Positions 42,787 through 52,218 of a stretch of 64,000 nt of DNA are shown piece after piece. A program made the position numbers and the translations under genes. Origin of the DNA: Diaminobutyricibacter sp049994905 (GTDB taxonomy: Bacteria; Actinomycetota; Actinomycetes; Actinomycetales; Microbacteriaceae); the NCBI RefSeq assembly GCF_049994905.1, contig NZ_CP188258.1:372001-436000 (forward strand). Direction: 5' to 3'. How positions within the stretch are numbered: position 1 is the first letter of the stretch; each line of letters opens with the position of its first letter. A model generated the notes under the pieces. It made no database searches. It had not been told where the DNA came from and saw only the letters and a program-made list of their open reading frames with translations.

Positions 42787-42970
42787 GAATCCGGGCTTCT
42801 GGGTCTCTAGCTGTCCCTGGCGTTCAGCGGGAGCCGCAGTACCTGCCCGAGTACACGAACGGGCACCTGGCGCGCGTTCTGCGATTGCAAGCAACCGTTC
42901 ACGTCTTAGCGATGTAACCTCAGCGCGCAGGAAGATGTTCAGCACCGGGACCGACGAGGAGACGAATGCC

Positions 42971-44137
42971 ATGAAGAGAGACCTCTTCACTGACGACCAC
43001 GAAGCGTATCGCGACGCGGTTCGCGAGTTTCTGAAGCGCGAAGTCGTCCCGAACTGGGAACGCTGGGACGACGAGCACATGATCGATCGCTCGGTCTACG
43101 TGAAGGCGGCCCAGACCGGTCTCTATGGACTGCAGATCCCCGAGCAGTACGGTGGCGCCGGTGAGATGGACTACCGCTACCGGATGGTCGTCGCCGAAGA
43201 GATCGCGAAGACGGGGGCCACGTCGTTCGCGGTCACCATCGCGGTACAGGACGACCTCGTGCTGCATTACCTTCGCGACCTGACGACGGACGAACAGAGG
43301 GAGCGCTGGCTTCCGCCGTTCGCCGCCGGTGAGCTCATCGGCGCGCTCGCGATGACCGAACCGGGCGCGGGCAGCGACCTTCGCGGCATCCGGACCCGTG
43401 CTGTGCAGGACGGCGACGACTGGATCCTCAACGGCCAGAAGACCTTCATCTCTTCCGGCATCATGGCGGACGTCGTGATCGTGGCCGCCCAGACCAACCC
43501 CGACGCCGGCTCGAGGGGCTTCACTCTGTTCGTCGTCGAGACGGGCATGCCCGGCTTCGAGCGCGGCCGCCAGCTCGACAAGATCGGCCTCATGGGTCAG
43601 GACACAGCGGAACTGTTCTTCCGTGATGTGCGTGTTCCGGCTGCGAATGTGCTCGGCGGGGTGGGACGCGGACTGCAGAACCTCATGAGTCATCTTCCGC
43701 GGGAGCGGCTCGGCCTCACGATCAACGCGTTCGCGAAGGCCCGCGCGATCTTCGAGGAGACCCGACGCTACTGCGCCGACCGTGTCGCGTTCGGCAACAC
43801 CCTCGACAGCCTGCAGCACGTCCGTTTCGAGCTGGCGGAGATGTCGACCGAGCTCGACGTCGCCGAAGCGTACGTCGACAAATCGGTCCTCGCCTACAAC
43901 GTCGACGAGCTGACGCCGACGGATGCGGGCAAGGGCAAGTGGTACCTCACAGACCTCGAGAAGCGGGTCATCGACCGCTGCCTGCAGCTGCACGGCGGAT
44001 ACGGCTTCATGCGTGAGTTCCACGTCGGCCGTGCGTATATCGACACACGGGTCGAGACGATCTACGGAGGAACCAACGAGATCATGAAGGACCTCATCGG
44101 TCGCGAGCTAGTGCAGGAGCTTCACCGACACGAGTGA
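42971..44137 (+). CDS. Acyl-CoA dehydrogenase
   Basis: A 388-residue FAD-dependent acyl-CoA dehydrogenase: LFTDDHEAYRDAVREFL, ALAMTEPGAGSDLRGI (FAD/substrate), DWILNGQKTFIS, and the C-terminal QLHGGYGFMREF and TIYGGTNEIMKDLIGR. The position holding the catalytic Glu in medium-chain enzymes is Gly here (IYGGT); the base is probably E245 in PRERLGL, as in isovaleryl- and long-chain enzymes. It oxidises an acyl-CoA to the 2-enoyl-CoA. It stands alone, overlapping the 3' end of the convergent TetR gene by 16 bases. Chain-length preference cannot be stated. Confidence 0.88.
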   Translation: MKRDLFTDDHEAYRDAVREFLKREVVPNWERWDDEHMIDRSVYVKAAQTGLYGLQIPEQYGGAGEMDYRYRMVVAEEIAKTGATSFAVTIAVQDDLVLHYLRDLTTDEQRERWLPPFAAGELIGALAMTEPGAGSDLRGIRTRAVQDGDDWILNGQKTFISSGIMADVVIVAAQTNPDAGSRGFTLFVVETGMPGFERGRQLDKIGLMGQDTAELFFRDVRVPAANVLGGVGRGLQNLMSHLPRERLGLTINAFAKARAIFEETRRYCADRVAFGNTLDSLQHVRFELAEMSTELDVAEAYVDKSVLAYNVDELTPTDAGKGKWYLTDLEKRVIDRCLQLHGGYGFMREFHVGRAYIDTRVETIYGGTNEIMKDLIGRELVQELHRHE

Positions 44138-44709
44138 GCTGCGAACAGTGAGTCGGCGAAATGGCGCCAGCGCCCACGGAAATCGATCGACGGGTCGCGG
44201 AGCCAGTTGAGCTGAAGGCCGTCCATGAACGAGAGGTAGTCGACGACGAGGGCGTCGGCTTCCTCCGGTGGAAGGTCGAGCCTCGGAACGAGCAAGGTAC
44301 GGGCCTGCTGAAGGCGCTCCTGAAAATACTCGTGTGCAGGATGGTCCGGATTCAGCGCTTCGGCTGAAAGCACTGTGTAAAGGCGGATGATCTCCGGCTG
44401 TTCGAGGTTCCTCTCCACGAGCGCGTCGAGGATGGCCCGGAACTCGGCGAGGCTCGAGGGCGGTACCGACCCGGGAGCCACGGCTTCGACGTCGAGCTCG
44501 TCCCTGTGGCGGAGCACCTCGACGAGCAGTTCCTTCTTCGACGCGAAATGGTGGAGCACGCCGGCGTGGGTGAGGCGGCTGGCTTTCGCGAGCCCGGCCA
44601 TCGTGAACCCCTGGTATCCATGGTTCGCGATCTGGATCGTCGCCTCGGCGAGGAGTTGCTCGCGTCGCTCGTCGGCAGTCAGCCGAATGCGACGGGGTCC
44701 AGCGGTCAT
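44122..44709 (-). CDS. TetR-family regulator
   Basis: A 195-residue TetR protein with an N-terminal helix-turn-helix (GYQGFTMAGLAKASRLTHAGVLHHFASKKELL at about 33-65) and a helical ligand domain. It is divergent from the GH3-GH43-MFS operon with 83 bases between start codons, and an inverted repeat (44759-44784) lies in that gap. It is therefore the likely repressor of that operon and perhaps of itself. Its 3' end overlaps the convergent acyl-CoA dehydrogenase gene by 16 bases, so control of that gene is not excluded. Confidence 0.82.
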   Translation of the reverse strand: MTAGPRRIRLTADERREQLLAEATIQIANHGYQGFTMAGLAKASRLTHAGVLHHFASKKELLVEVLRHRDELDVEAVAPGSVPPSSLAEFRAILDALVERNLEQPEIIRLYTVLSAEALNPDHPAHEYFQERLQQARTLLVPRLDLPPEEADALVVDYLSFMDGLQLNWLRDPSIDFRGRWRHFADSLFAAHSCR

Positions 44710-44727
44710 ACGTCAGTTTCCCTTGAC

Positions 44728-44784
44728 TTGCGCGGATATGTCGTTTCATCCTACTATCCCTTACCTAGGGCAACTTAAGTAAGG
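44728..44784 (+). promoter_or_regulatory. Promoter and TetR-type palindrome of the GH3-GH43-MFS operon
   Basis: TTGCGC (44728-44733) and TACTAT (44752-44757) with an 18-base spacer form a candidate promoter. Directly after it an inverted repeat with arms CCTTAC (44759-44764) and GTAAGG (44779-44784) spans 26 bases and covers the likely start point, just before the ribosome-binding site. It is a good candidate operator for the divergent TetR protein. Confidence 0.55.
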
Positions 44785-44792
44785 ACCTGCCA

Positions 44793-46961
44793 ATGTCAAA
44801 GAAGACCGAAGCCAAGGTCACGGAGTTCAGCTCCGCCGTCGATCGACTGCGGGGCGGTGCGGTGCTCGGCGACGAGGTGGAAAGCCTGCTCAGCGCGTTC
44901 ACGCCCGACGAGAAACTGTCGCTCCTCGACGGCGACCAGGACTTCTGGCCCGGGATGGCCGACATGCTCACGAACGGCTACAACGTGCGCCCCATCGTGA
45001 TGGGCGCCATCGACCGGCTCGGCGTCCCGGGACTGCGGTTCAGCGACGGCCCGCGCGGAGCCGTCGTCGGGGATTCCACGGCTTTCCCCGTGTCGATGGC
45101 CCGCGGCGCGACGTGGGACATCGACCTCGAGGAGCGCATCGGCGTTGCGATCGGCCGCGAGCTTCGAGCGCAGGGCGCGAACTTCTTCGGCGGAATCTGC
45201 ATCAACCTTCCAAGGCATCCTGCCTGGGGTCGAGCCCAGGAGACCTACGGGGACGACCCGATCATCCTCGGCGAGCTCGGCGCGGCGCTGCTGCGAGGCA
45301 TGCGCCGCAACGCGATGGGCGTTGTCAAGCACTACGCGCTGAACTCGATGGAGAACGCGCGCTTCAGCGTGGATGTCACGGCAGACGACGCGACCCTGCA
45401 CGAGGTCTACCTTCCGCACTTCCGCCGCCTGGTGGAAGAGGGCGTCCACGGTGTGATGACCTCCTACAACTCCGTCAACGGCGAATGGGCCGGACAGAAC
45501 GAGCAGCTCATGGAAGGCATCCTGCGTGAGGAGTGGGGCTTCGAAGGCGTGACCGTCTCGGACTTCATCTTCGGGCTTCGCGACGCGGCCCTGTCGCTGC
45601 GGGCCGGACTCGACGTCGAGGAGCCGTTCCGTCAGCAGCGGGCGCTCCACCTGAAGGACGACCTCGACGCAGGGCGCGCGTCGTGGGAGCACGTCGATCG
45701 CGCGGCACGCCGGATCCTCGCCACACAGCTCGCGTTCTACGCGTCGCCCCTGGACGACGAGCCAGGGGAAGACGTCGTCTTCTCGGCCGAACATCGTGCG
45801 CTCGCTCGCGAGGCCGCCGCGCGGGCGATGGTGCTCCTGAAGAACGAGTCGGTCGAGGATGTTCCGCTCCTCCCGCTCGACGGCCCCGCGCTCTCGACCG
45901 TCGCCGTGATCGGACGGCTCGCCGACCTGCCCAACACCGGTGACAAGGGATCGTCGAACGTGCGATCGCCGCAGGTCGCGACAGCCGTCGACGGACTGCG
46001 CGCGGCGCTTCCCGACGCGCGAATCGAATTCGCCGGGGATGACGACCCCGCCGCAGCGGCAGAACTCGCTGCGCGGTCGGACGTCGCGATCGTCGTCGTC
46101 GGCTACACCGCCGAAGATGAGGGAGAATTCCTCGACGCGACGACCATGGCGACTCCCGAGGTCGCTGCAGTCTTCCCGCCCCTGCCGGAAGGCGTGCCCG
46201 CCTTCGATCTGGCAGCGTCCACTGTGATGGGCGAGGCCGCAGGCGGCGACCGGGCGAGCCTGAGGCTCCGGCTCGCGGATGTCGAGATCATCAAGGCTTC
46301 GGCCGCAGCCAACCCGCGCACGGTGGTCGTCATCGTGACCGCCGGTGCCGTCATCACCGAAGAATGGCGCGAATCGGTGCCTGCGGTCGTGGTCGGCTGG
46401 TACTCCGGAAGCGAAGGCGGGCACGCGCTCGCCGACGTTCTGCTCGGGCACGTGGATGCTTCGGGCCGGTTGCCGTACTCGATCCCGACGAGCGAAGACC
46501 ACCTCCCGTATTTCGATCGCGACGCAACAGCGATCACCTACGACCGGTGGCACGGACAGCGCCTCCTCGATCGCGACGGCATCCCTGCGGCCTTCCCCCT
46601 CGGATTCGGTCTCTCCTATACGGAATTCCTCGTCACCGACTTCGAACTCGGAGCGGTCGTGGGCGAGTCGTTCCAGGCGTCCGTGACAGTCACCAATGTC
46701 GGCCTTCGAGACGGTCGCCACGTCATCCAGCTTTACGGAGTGACGGAGGCGCACGACTTCCCGGCGCGTGTGCTGCTCGGCTTCGCGCCGGTCGTCGTGA
46801 AGGCGGGCGAATCCGCGCAGGTCACAGTGACGGGCTCGACCCGGCCACTGATGCGCTGGAGCGCTGCCGGATTCGTCCCCGCCGCCGATGAAGCAACCAT
46901 CGAGGCTGCTTCCTTCTCGGGCGACCCGTGCGCACTGCACGGTCGCCTCGAGTTCAGCTGA
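44793..46961 (+). CDS. GH3 family beta-glycosidase
   Basis: A 722-residue GH3 enzyme with a TIM barrel (about 1-330), an alpha/beta sandwich (about 350-590) and a C-terminal fibronectin III-like domain (about 610-700, FQASVTVTNVGLRDGRHVIQLY). The nucleophile is D257 in GVTVSDF; VVKHYALNS is the typical Lys-His motif, and RFSDGPRGA lies near the N-terminus. No signal peptide is present, so it acts on imported oligosaccharides. Family specificities include beta-glucoside, beta-xyloside and N-acetylglucosaminide. With a GH43 gene and an MFS transporter downstream, a plant-derived pentose or glucose oligomer is likely. Confidence 0.88.
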   Translation: MSKKTEAKVTEFSSAVDRLRGGAVLGDEVESLLSAFTPDEKLSLLDGDQDFWPGMADMLTNGYNVRPIVMGAIDRLGVPGLRFSDGPRGAVVGDSTAFPVSMARGATWDIDLEERIGVAIGRELRAQGANFFGGICINLPRHPAWGRAQETYGDDPIILGELGAALLRGMRRNAMGVVKHYALNSMENARFSVDVTADDATLHEVYLPHFRRLVEEGVHGVMTSYNSVNGEWAGQNEQLMEGILREEWGFEGVTVSDFIFGLRDAALSLRAGLDVEEPFRQQRALHLKDDLDAGRASWEHVDRAARRILATQLAFYASPLDDEPGEDVVFSAEHRALAREAAARAMVLLKNESVEDVPLLPLDGPALSTVAVIGRLADLPNTGDKGSSNVRSPQVATAVDGLRAALPDARIEFAGDDDPAAAAELAARSDVAIVVVGYTAEDEGEFLDATTMATPEVAAVFPPLPEGVPAFDLAASTVMGEAAGGDRASLRLRLADVEIIKASAAANPRTVVVIVTAGAVITEEWRESVPAVVVGWYSGSEGGHALADVLLGHVDASGRLPYSIPTSEDHLPYFDRDATAITYDRWHGQRLLDRDGIPAAFPLGFGLSYTEFLVTDFELGAVVGESFQASVTVTNVGLRDGRHVIQLYGVTEAHDFPARVLLGFAPVVVKAGESAQVTVTGSTRPLMRWSAAGFVPAADEATIEAASFSGDPCALHGRLEFS

Positions 46962-47016
46962 CCCGTCCACACCTCTGTTTCCCACCCGGTCACACCCGAC
47001 ACCCAAGGACCGTTCG

Positions 47017-48618
47017 ATGACGAACCTGCACGTTCCGCGCGATGGCACGACGGAATTCTCGATCAATCCCTTCCTCCCCCCGGATGAGTACATTCCGGAT
47101 GGCGAGCCGCACGTCTTCGGCGACCGCGTGTACGTCTACGGTTCGCACGACCTCTCCGGTATGAAGGGCGGGATGTGCGCCGGTGACTACGTCTGCTATT
47201 CGGCCTCGCTCGAAAACCTCGCCGACTGGCGCTACGACGGAGTCATCTACAAGCGCAGGCAGGATCCGTACGCCGATCGGATGACCGAGGCCGGCGACAG
47301 GATGGGGCTGAAGTCCTACCTCTTCGCTCCCGACGTGATCGAGATCGACGGCACGTACTACCTGTACTACGGCGTCGCCCTCGGCAAGTCCGGCCTTGCA
47401 CTCGCAGTGTCCGACTCTCCGACCGGACCATTCGAGTACGTCGGCCGGGTCCGGTACCCCGAAGACGCGAAGCCGGCCGGCTGGACCGACGACGTCGACG
47501 GCATCGAGGACGGCGACATGGCGTTCGCCGCCGGTCGGCCACTGATGGACGCTCGCGGGATGCACATGAAGGGGTACCCGTACGACCCGGCGCTGCTGGT
47601 ACACGATGGCCGGCTGTTCCTGTATTACGGCTGCGCGTACTGCTACGTCGTCGAACTCGACATGAGTGATAAGCGAACCGTCGTCAAGAACCCCGATACA
47701 GGCACATACGAGACCGAGATCTTCGCCGGGAATGGGTGGGGCATGCTGGCCGGACTCGCTTTCGGGCGGGGGCCCGAGCTGCAGTTCGGCAACGGCCCTT
47801 CGATCCGCGAGATCGACGGTCGGTTCGTTCTTGCGTACTACGCTTCCGGACGCGGACGGTTCAACGGCATGTACCACGCGGTTGCATCCGATCCTCGCGG
47901 CCCGTTCACGCTCGCCGGCCCGCTCGTCTCCCTCGGCAACGTCCGGTATGACAACCAGGTTGGTGCGACCGACCGGGTCGGGAACATCCACGGAGGGATG
48001 TTCGAGGTCGACGGCACCTGGTACCAGATCTATCACCGCCACACGAAGGATGGGCGCCAGGCCTGCGCCACACCGCTCACCCGCAAGGCGGACGGAACGT
48101 TCGAACACGCCGAGTACACCTCGCAGGGCTTCAGCACCGACCCGCTCCCGGCGTTCCGGCGCTGGCCGGCCTACATGGCGTGCTACCTGACCGACGGGCG
48201 GGGTCGAGGCTCTACCCGCAAGCGAGGCCCGAACGTCGCCGAGCGCGCCTTCCTCGGAGGCCCGGATCGGCGCGACGCCGCGAACGAGGGGATCGTCTCT
48301 GTGGTCACCGGCCTCGCCGAGGGCAGCGTCGTCGGGTTCAAATACTTCGACTTCGCTGACGGGCAGGACTCGCCGACGACCGTGACGGTCGAGCTGAACT
48401 CGGAGACCGCCGGCACCGTCGACGTACGAGTCGACGACCCGACGAAGGGGCCGCTGATCGGAAGCATCCGCGTGACGCCGACGGGCGGTCGGTGGGCTCC
48501 GTTCGAATCGGATATGCGCCCGACCTCCGGAGCGCACGCCATCTATCTCGTCTTCCACCCCGATGGCCCGAGCCTCGGATCCATCGCCTCGATCGAATTC
48601 TCACCCACCGCTCACTGA
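47017..48618 (+). CDS. GH43 family glycosidase (arabinofuranosidase/xylosidase-type) with C-terminal CBM6-like domain
   Basis: A 533-residue protein with a GH43 five-bladed propeller: DGEPHVFGDRVYVYGSHD holds the early catalytic Asp, YLFAPDVIEIDGTYYLYYG and YDPALLVHDGRLFLYYG supply further blade motifs, and GPSIREIDGRFVLAYY the probable acid Glu. From about residue 410 a beta-sandwich of CBM6 type follows (VVTGLAEGSVVGFKYFDFAD). No signal peptide is visible, so it is cytoplasmic. It follows the GH3 gene by 55 bases; the pair probably strips arabinose or xylose side groups. Confidence 0.85.
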   Translation: MTNLHVPRDGTTEFSINPFLPPDEYIPDGEPHVFGDRVYVYGSHDLSGMKGGMCAGDYVCYSASLENLADWRYDGVIYKRRQDPYADRMTEAGDRMGLKSYLFAPDVIEIDGTYYLYYGVALGKSGLALAVSDSPTGPFEYVGRVRYPEDAKPAGWTDDVDGIEDGDMAFAAGRPLMDARGMHMKGYPYDPALLVHDGRLFLYYGCAYCYVVELDMSDKRTVVKNPDTGTYETEIFAGNGWGMLAGLAFGRGPELQFGNGPSIREIDGRFVLAYYASGRGRFNGMYHAVASDPRGPFTLAGPLVSLGNVRYDNQVGATDRVGNIHGGMFEVDGTWYQIYHRHTKDGRQACATPLTRKADGTFEHAEYTSQGFSTDPLPAFRRWPAYMACYLTDGRGRGSTRKRGPNVAERAFLGGPDRRDAANEGIVSVVTGLAEGSVVGFKYFDFADGQDSPTTVTVELNSETAGTVDVRVDDPTKGPLIGSIRVTPTGGRWAPFESDMRPTSGAHAIYLVFHPDGPSLGSIASIEFSPTAH

Positions 48619-48646
48619 CGAGCAACCCGAGAGGAACACCGAACAC

Positions 48647-49921
48647 ATGACAATCACGTCCGACTCCACCGAAGCAGTCCCCGAAGGTCTTGACGATCCT
48701 CAGCCGCCCATCAAGGGGCTACGGCGCCTCTTCATCTGGATCATCCCCGCCAACATCGGCATCTTCATCCTGTGGGGATCCATCCTCGGAATCCTGCTTC
48801 CGGCGCAGATCGCGGGCATCGACCCGGCGAACAAGATCGCCAACCTCGCGATCATCGCGACGATCGGTTCGTTCACCGCGATGATCGGCCAGCCGATCGC
48901 CGGTCTTCTCTCCGACCGCACCCGTTCGCGTTTCGGTCGGCGCTCCGGGTGGATCATCGGCGGCGCGATCATCGGCGGGCTCGGCCTGGTCGGCATGGCC
49001 GCCTCCTCGACGATCGTCGAGGTCGCGATCGCCGCGACCATCATGCAGGTCGCCTATAACTTCGCGCAGGGGCCACTGAGCGCGGTGCTGCCGGATCGCG
49101 TTCCGCGCAAGTCGCGCGGCACCTTCTCGGCGCTGTCCGGTCTCGGGGTCATGGTCGGGGCGCTCGGAGGCCAGATCCTCGGATCGAAGCTGGCTGCGAA
49201 CATCCCCGTCGGCTACCTGTTCCTGGCCGGCTTCAGCATCATCATCCTGAGCCTGTTCGTGATCTTCAACCCCGACCACTCCAGCAAGGAGCAGGTGAAC
49301 GAGCCGTTCTCGCTGAGCATCTTCCTGCACACCTTCTGGGTGAGCCCGACCAAGCACCCCGACTTCTTCTGGGCGTTCACCGGGCGCCTGCTGCTCTACA
49401 CCGGCTACTTCATGGTCACCGGCTACCAGCTCTACATCCTGACCGACTACATCCACCTCGGTTCTGCCGGCGCCCTGGCCGCGATCCCGCTGTTCGGTAT
49501 CGCCAGTCTCCTCGGCATCATCGTCGCGACGGTGGTCGCGGGGCCGATCTCCGACAGAATCGGCCGCCGGAAGCCGTTCGTCTTCGCCTCGTCGATCCTC
49601 GTCGGTGCCGCCCTGATCATCCCCATGGTCTCGCCGACCTTCGCTGGGTGGCTCGCGTTCTCCGTCGTCTCCGGTCTCGGCTTCGGCGCGTTCCAGTCGG
49701 TCGACCAGGCGCTGATGAGCGAGGTGCTTCCCTCGGCGACGTCGTTCGGCAAGGACCTGGGCGTCGTCAACATTGCGGCGACCCTGCCGCAGACCATCGC
49801 CCCCGCCGTCGCCGGATTCATCATCCTGTCGTTCGGCGGCTACATCGCGCTGTTCCCGATCGGCATCGTCCTGTCGATCCTCGGCGCCTTCGCCGTCTGG
49901 TTCATCAAGGCGGTCAAGTAG
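48647..49921 (+). CDS. MFS transporter, probable glycoside importer
   Basis: A 424-residue, 12-helix MFS protein with GLLSDRTRSRFGRRSGWIIGG between helices 2 and 3 and GPISDRIGRRKPFVFASS in the second half, the two symmetric MFS motifs. Placed last in an operon of GH3 and GH43 enzymes that lack signal peptides, it most likely imports the oligosaccharides they cut. ATG 48647 is preceded by GAGAGGA. The substrate is inferred only from context. Confidence 0.85.
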   Translation: MTITSDSTEAVPEGLDDPQPPIKGLRRLFIWIIPANIGIFILWGSILGILLPAQIAGIDPANKIANLAIIATIGSFTAMIGQPIAGLLSDRTRSRFGRRSGWIIGGAIIGGLGLVGMAASSTIVEVAIAATIMQVAYNFAQGPLSAVLPDRVPRKSRGTFSALSGLGVMVGALGGQILGSKLAANIPVGYLFLAGFSIIILSLFVIFNPDHSSKEQVNEPFSLSIFLHTFWVSPTKHPDFFWAFTGRLLLYTGYFMVTGYQLYILTDYIHLGSAGALAAIPLFGIASLLGIIVATVVAGPISDRIGRRKPFVFASSILVGAALIIPMVSPTFAGWLAFSVVSGLGFGAFQSVDQALMSEVLPSATSFGKDLGVVNIAATLPQTIAPAVAGFIILSFGGYIALFPIGIVLSILGAFAVWFIKAVK

Positions 49922-49958
49922 GCGCACGCCGTCCCGACAAGAATTCGAGGAGCAGCCC

Positions 49959-50032
49959 GGCCGAGCATGACACTTCCGGTCGAGCGTGCCTGTTGGGCCG
50001 TGCGCTCTCGACCGGAACATGCACTCTCGGCC
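49959..50032. repeat. Long imperfect inverted repeat between the MFS and LCP genes
   Basis: Two nested stems: outer GGCCGAG (49959-49965) with CTCGGCC (50026-50032), and inner TTCCGGTCGAG (49974-49984) with CTCGACCGGAA (50007-50017). An 8-base imperfect segment separates them on each side, with a 22-base loop. It could be a terminator for the glycoside operon or a dispersed REP-like element. Confidence 0.65.
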
Positions 50033-50101
50033 CACCCGGCGATGAGAGATCCGCCCCAATAGGATTGGGGGCACCATCGGCAGAGTCGGGAGCATTTCGC
50101 G

Positions 50102-51400
50102 TTGGACACCATTCCCAGGTCAGCGCCTGATGACGCGCCGCGTCGTGGCGACCAGGGAAAGAAGACCCCGGCTGCGATCGCGCGCCACGGCCGGCTGAAG
50201 GCGGGTGGCGCCGTTGCGACGGTGATGAAGGTGCTGGCGGCGACGCTGGCTGTCGCGCTGGTGAGTGGAGCATCCGTCGCCACCATCGCCCTGTGGGACG
50301 TCACGAGCAGCGTGAAACCGCCGGTGCACCTGGTCAGCGAGAAGACCGCAGGGCCGATCCCGCAGATCGGCGCGATCGACGGCGGCGTCAACCTGCTGCT
50401 CGTCGGAAGCGACAGCCGGCAGGGGCAGGACCCCATGTTCGGCACCGGCGCCGACGCGGAAGGGGTGCTCAACGACGTCACGATGCTCCTGCACATCTCG
50501 CAGGACCACAAGAACGCGACCGTGGTGAGCTTTCCGCGCGACATGTATGTGCGCATCCCGTCCTGTCCCGACCCGAAGGGCGGCAGCTTCTCGGCGATGT
50601 CGTCGCAGAAGATCAACACCACCCTCACATACGGCGGGCTCCCGTGCACGGTGGAGACGGTGGCGCAGCTGACCGGGCTGGACATCCAGTTCGCTGCCCT
50701 CATCCAGTTCTCCGGCGTCATCGCCATGTCGAACGCGGTCGGCGGAGTGCCCGTCTGCGTGGCCGACAAGATCGAGGACCGATACACGAACACGTTCCTC
50801 GACCCCGGGATGCACACCCTCAGCGGGGTCGCGGCGCTGCAGTTCCTGCGCACCCGCCACGGCGTCGGCGACGGCTCCGACCTCGGCCGCATCAGCAACC
50901 AGCAGGTCTTCCTGTCGTCGCTCGTGCGCACCATCAAAAGCTCCGACACCCTCGCGAACCCGGTCAGGCTGTACGCGCTCGCCAAGGCGGCCGTGAACAA
51001 CATGGTGTTGTCGGACAGCCTCCACAACATCGACCGTATGGTGCAGATCGCACTCGCCCTCAAAGACATCGACCTCGACAAGGTGGTGTTCATCCAGTAC
51101 CCGACCGGGGCGTCCGGTAACGGCGTGAAACCCATCACCGACGCGGCGGATGCTCTGACCGCGGCCCTCAAAGCGGACCAGCCGGTCGTGCTGTCGGGTG
51201 GCACCGCGCCCGGCGACATCGGCTCGGTCGTGCAGACGCCGACGCCGACGCCGGTGGCGCCTTCGACACCTGGCATTGTGGCGACGCCCACACCGGCCGC
51301 GTCGGCGACAGCCGCGCCGACCGTGCTCCCGGATGCGGTGACCGGCCAGACCGCGGCCCAGAACACCTGCTCGAAGGGGCGTACGCTCAACAATCAGTGA
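50102..51400 (+). CDS. LytR-CpsA-Psr (LCP) family cell-wall ligase
   Basis: A 432-residue membrane-anchored protein: a short basic cytoplasmic tail, one helix (about 40-65), and an extracellular LCP domain with VNLLLVGSDSRQGQ, DVTMLLHISQDHKNATVVSFPRD (the conserved Arg/Asp of the active site) and GVAALQFLRTRHGVGDGSDLGRISNQQ. LCP enzymes attach teichoic-acid-like or arabinogalactan polymers to peptidoglycan from lipid carriers. The C-terminus is a Pro/Thr/Ala-rich linker. The TTG start is 5' to no strong ribosome-binding site; downstream in-frame ATGs exist but would shorten the tail. Confidence 0.88.
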   Translation: MDTIPRSAPDDAPRRGDQGKKTPAAIARHGRLKAGGAVATVMKVLAATLAVALVSGASVATIALWDVTSSVKPPVHLVSEKTAGPIPQIGAIDGGVNLLLVGSDSRQGQDPMFGTGADAEGVLNDVTMLLHISQDHKNATVVSFPRDMYVRIPSCPDPKGGSFSAMSSQKINTTLTYGGLPCTVETVAQLTGLDIQFAALIQFSGVIAMSNAVGGVPVCVADKIEDRYTNTFLDPGMHTLSGVAALQFLRTRHGVGDGSDLGRISNQQVFLSSLVRTIKSSDTLANPVRLYALAKAAVNNMVLSDSLHNIDRMVQIALALKDIDLDKVVFIQYPTGASGNGVKPITDAADALTAALKADQPVVLSGGTAPGDIGSVVQTPTPTPVAPSTPGIVATPTPAASATAAPTVLPDAVTGQTAAQNTCSKGRTLNNQ

Positions 51401-51425
51401 ACCCGTTCACGGAAAGGACGAAGCG

Positions 51426-52076
51426 ATGACGGATGCACGAACCAGTGGTCCCACGCCTCCCGGCTGGCTCCCCGACCCCACGGGGGCCGAAAGGCTCCGC
51501 TGGTGGAACGGGCACGACTGGACCGACCACTACGCGCCGCTTCCGCAGGCCGCGCCGGGTGCGCCGCTTCCCGGCGAACGGCCGCGGCTGCCGGAGACGA
51601 CGCCGGTCTACAACGTCTACATCTGGCTCGTCATCGCAGTGCCGTTCCTGGCCTTCCCGTTGCTGTTCCTCTTCTCGCCCGGGGTCTTCGAGTTCAACCC
51701 GCTGGGCTCGCGCTCCGAGATCGCGCACGCCACCGCATCCATCCTCGGCGTTTCGCTCGCCGTCGGCGCGATCAGCTGGGTGCTGTGGGCGGTCACCGTG
51801 CTCTTCGCTTTCCTCGACTGGCGCGAGCTGAAACGTTCGGGTGTGGAGCGGCCGTTCCACTGGGCGTGGGCGTTTCTCTCCTCACTGGCGTACGTGATCG
51901 GGCGCAGCGTGATCGTGCACAAGGTCGCCCGGCCGCGCGGGCTGGCCACGATCTGGTGGCTCATCGGCGTCACGGCGGTTTCGTTGATCATTTCGATCGT
52001 GTGGAGCATCGGGCTGACGTCGTCGATCGTGCAGTACTACTACAACAATGGGTACACGGGAGCGCTCGGGATCTGA
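51426..52076 (+). CDS. DUF2510 domain membrane protein
   Basis: A 216-residue protein that opens with the DUF2510 motif GWLPDPTGAERLRWWNGHDWTDHY (about 14-36), common in actinobacterial membrane proteins and probably an extracytoplasmic or cytoplasmic recognition module. A proline-rich linker and about four hydrophobic helices follow (first about 62-84, last about 175-200). The function is unknown. It follows the LCP gene by 25 bases with a GGAAAGGA site upstream and may be cotranscribed. Confidence 0.82.
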   Translation: MTDARTSGPTPPGWLPDPTGAERLRWWNGHDWTDHYAPLPQAAPGAPLPGERPRLPETTPVYNVYIWLVIAVPFLAFPLLFLFSPGVFEFNPLGSRSEIAHATASILGVSLAVGAISWVLWAVTVLFAFLDWRELKRSGVERPFHWAWAFLSSLAYVIGRSVIVHKVARPRGLATIWWLIGVTAVSLIISIVWSIGLTSSIVQYYYNNGYTGALGI

Positions 52077-52083
52077 CGGGGTT

Positions 52084-52116
52084 CGGCTTCCGTGCGGCTT
52101 CCGTGCGGCGCCCGTG
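52084..52116. repeat. Three tandem 11-bp repeats
   Basis: Units of CGGCTTCCGTG at 52084-52094 and 52095-52105 are identical; the third (52106-52116) has two changes. They lie just after the DUF2510 stop and before the tRNA gene. Confidence 0.6.
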
Positions 52117-52218
52117 CGGCCCGGCGGTCGGCCGGCGCGGCGACTGAGAGAACGCTGTCCGGTTCGGGGTTCGGCGTCCGTTATGATAGCTGTCGTGCGT
52201 CTGCAAGCCGGGCGCGCT

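Noticed and set aside
44796..47093. A 765-codon open frame on the minus strand opposite the GH3 gene
   Set aside because: It is a mirror of codon bias in a high-GC gene; it has no ribosome-binding site or recognisable family, and the plus strand encodes a clear GH3 enzyme.
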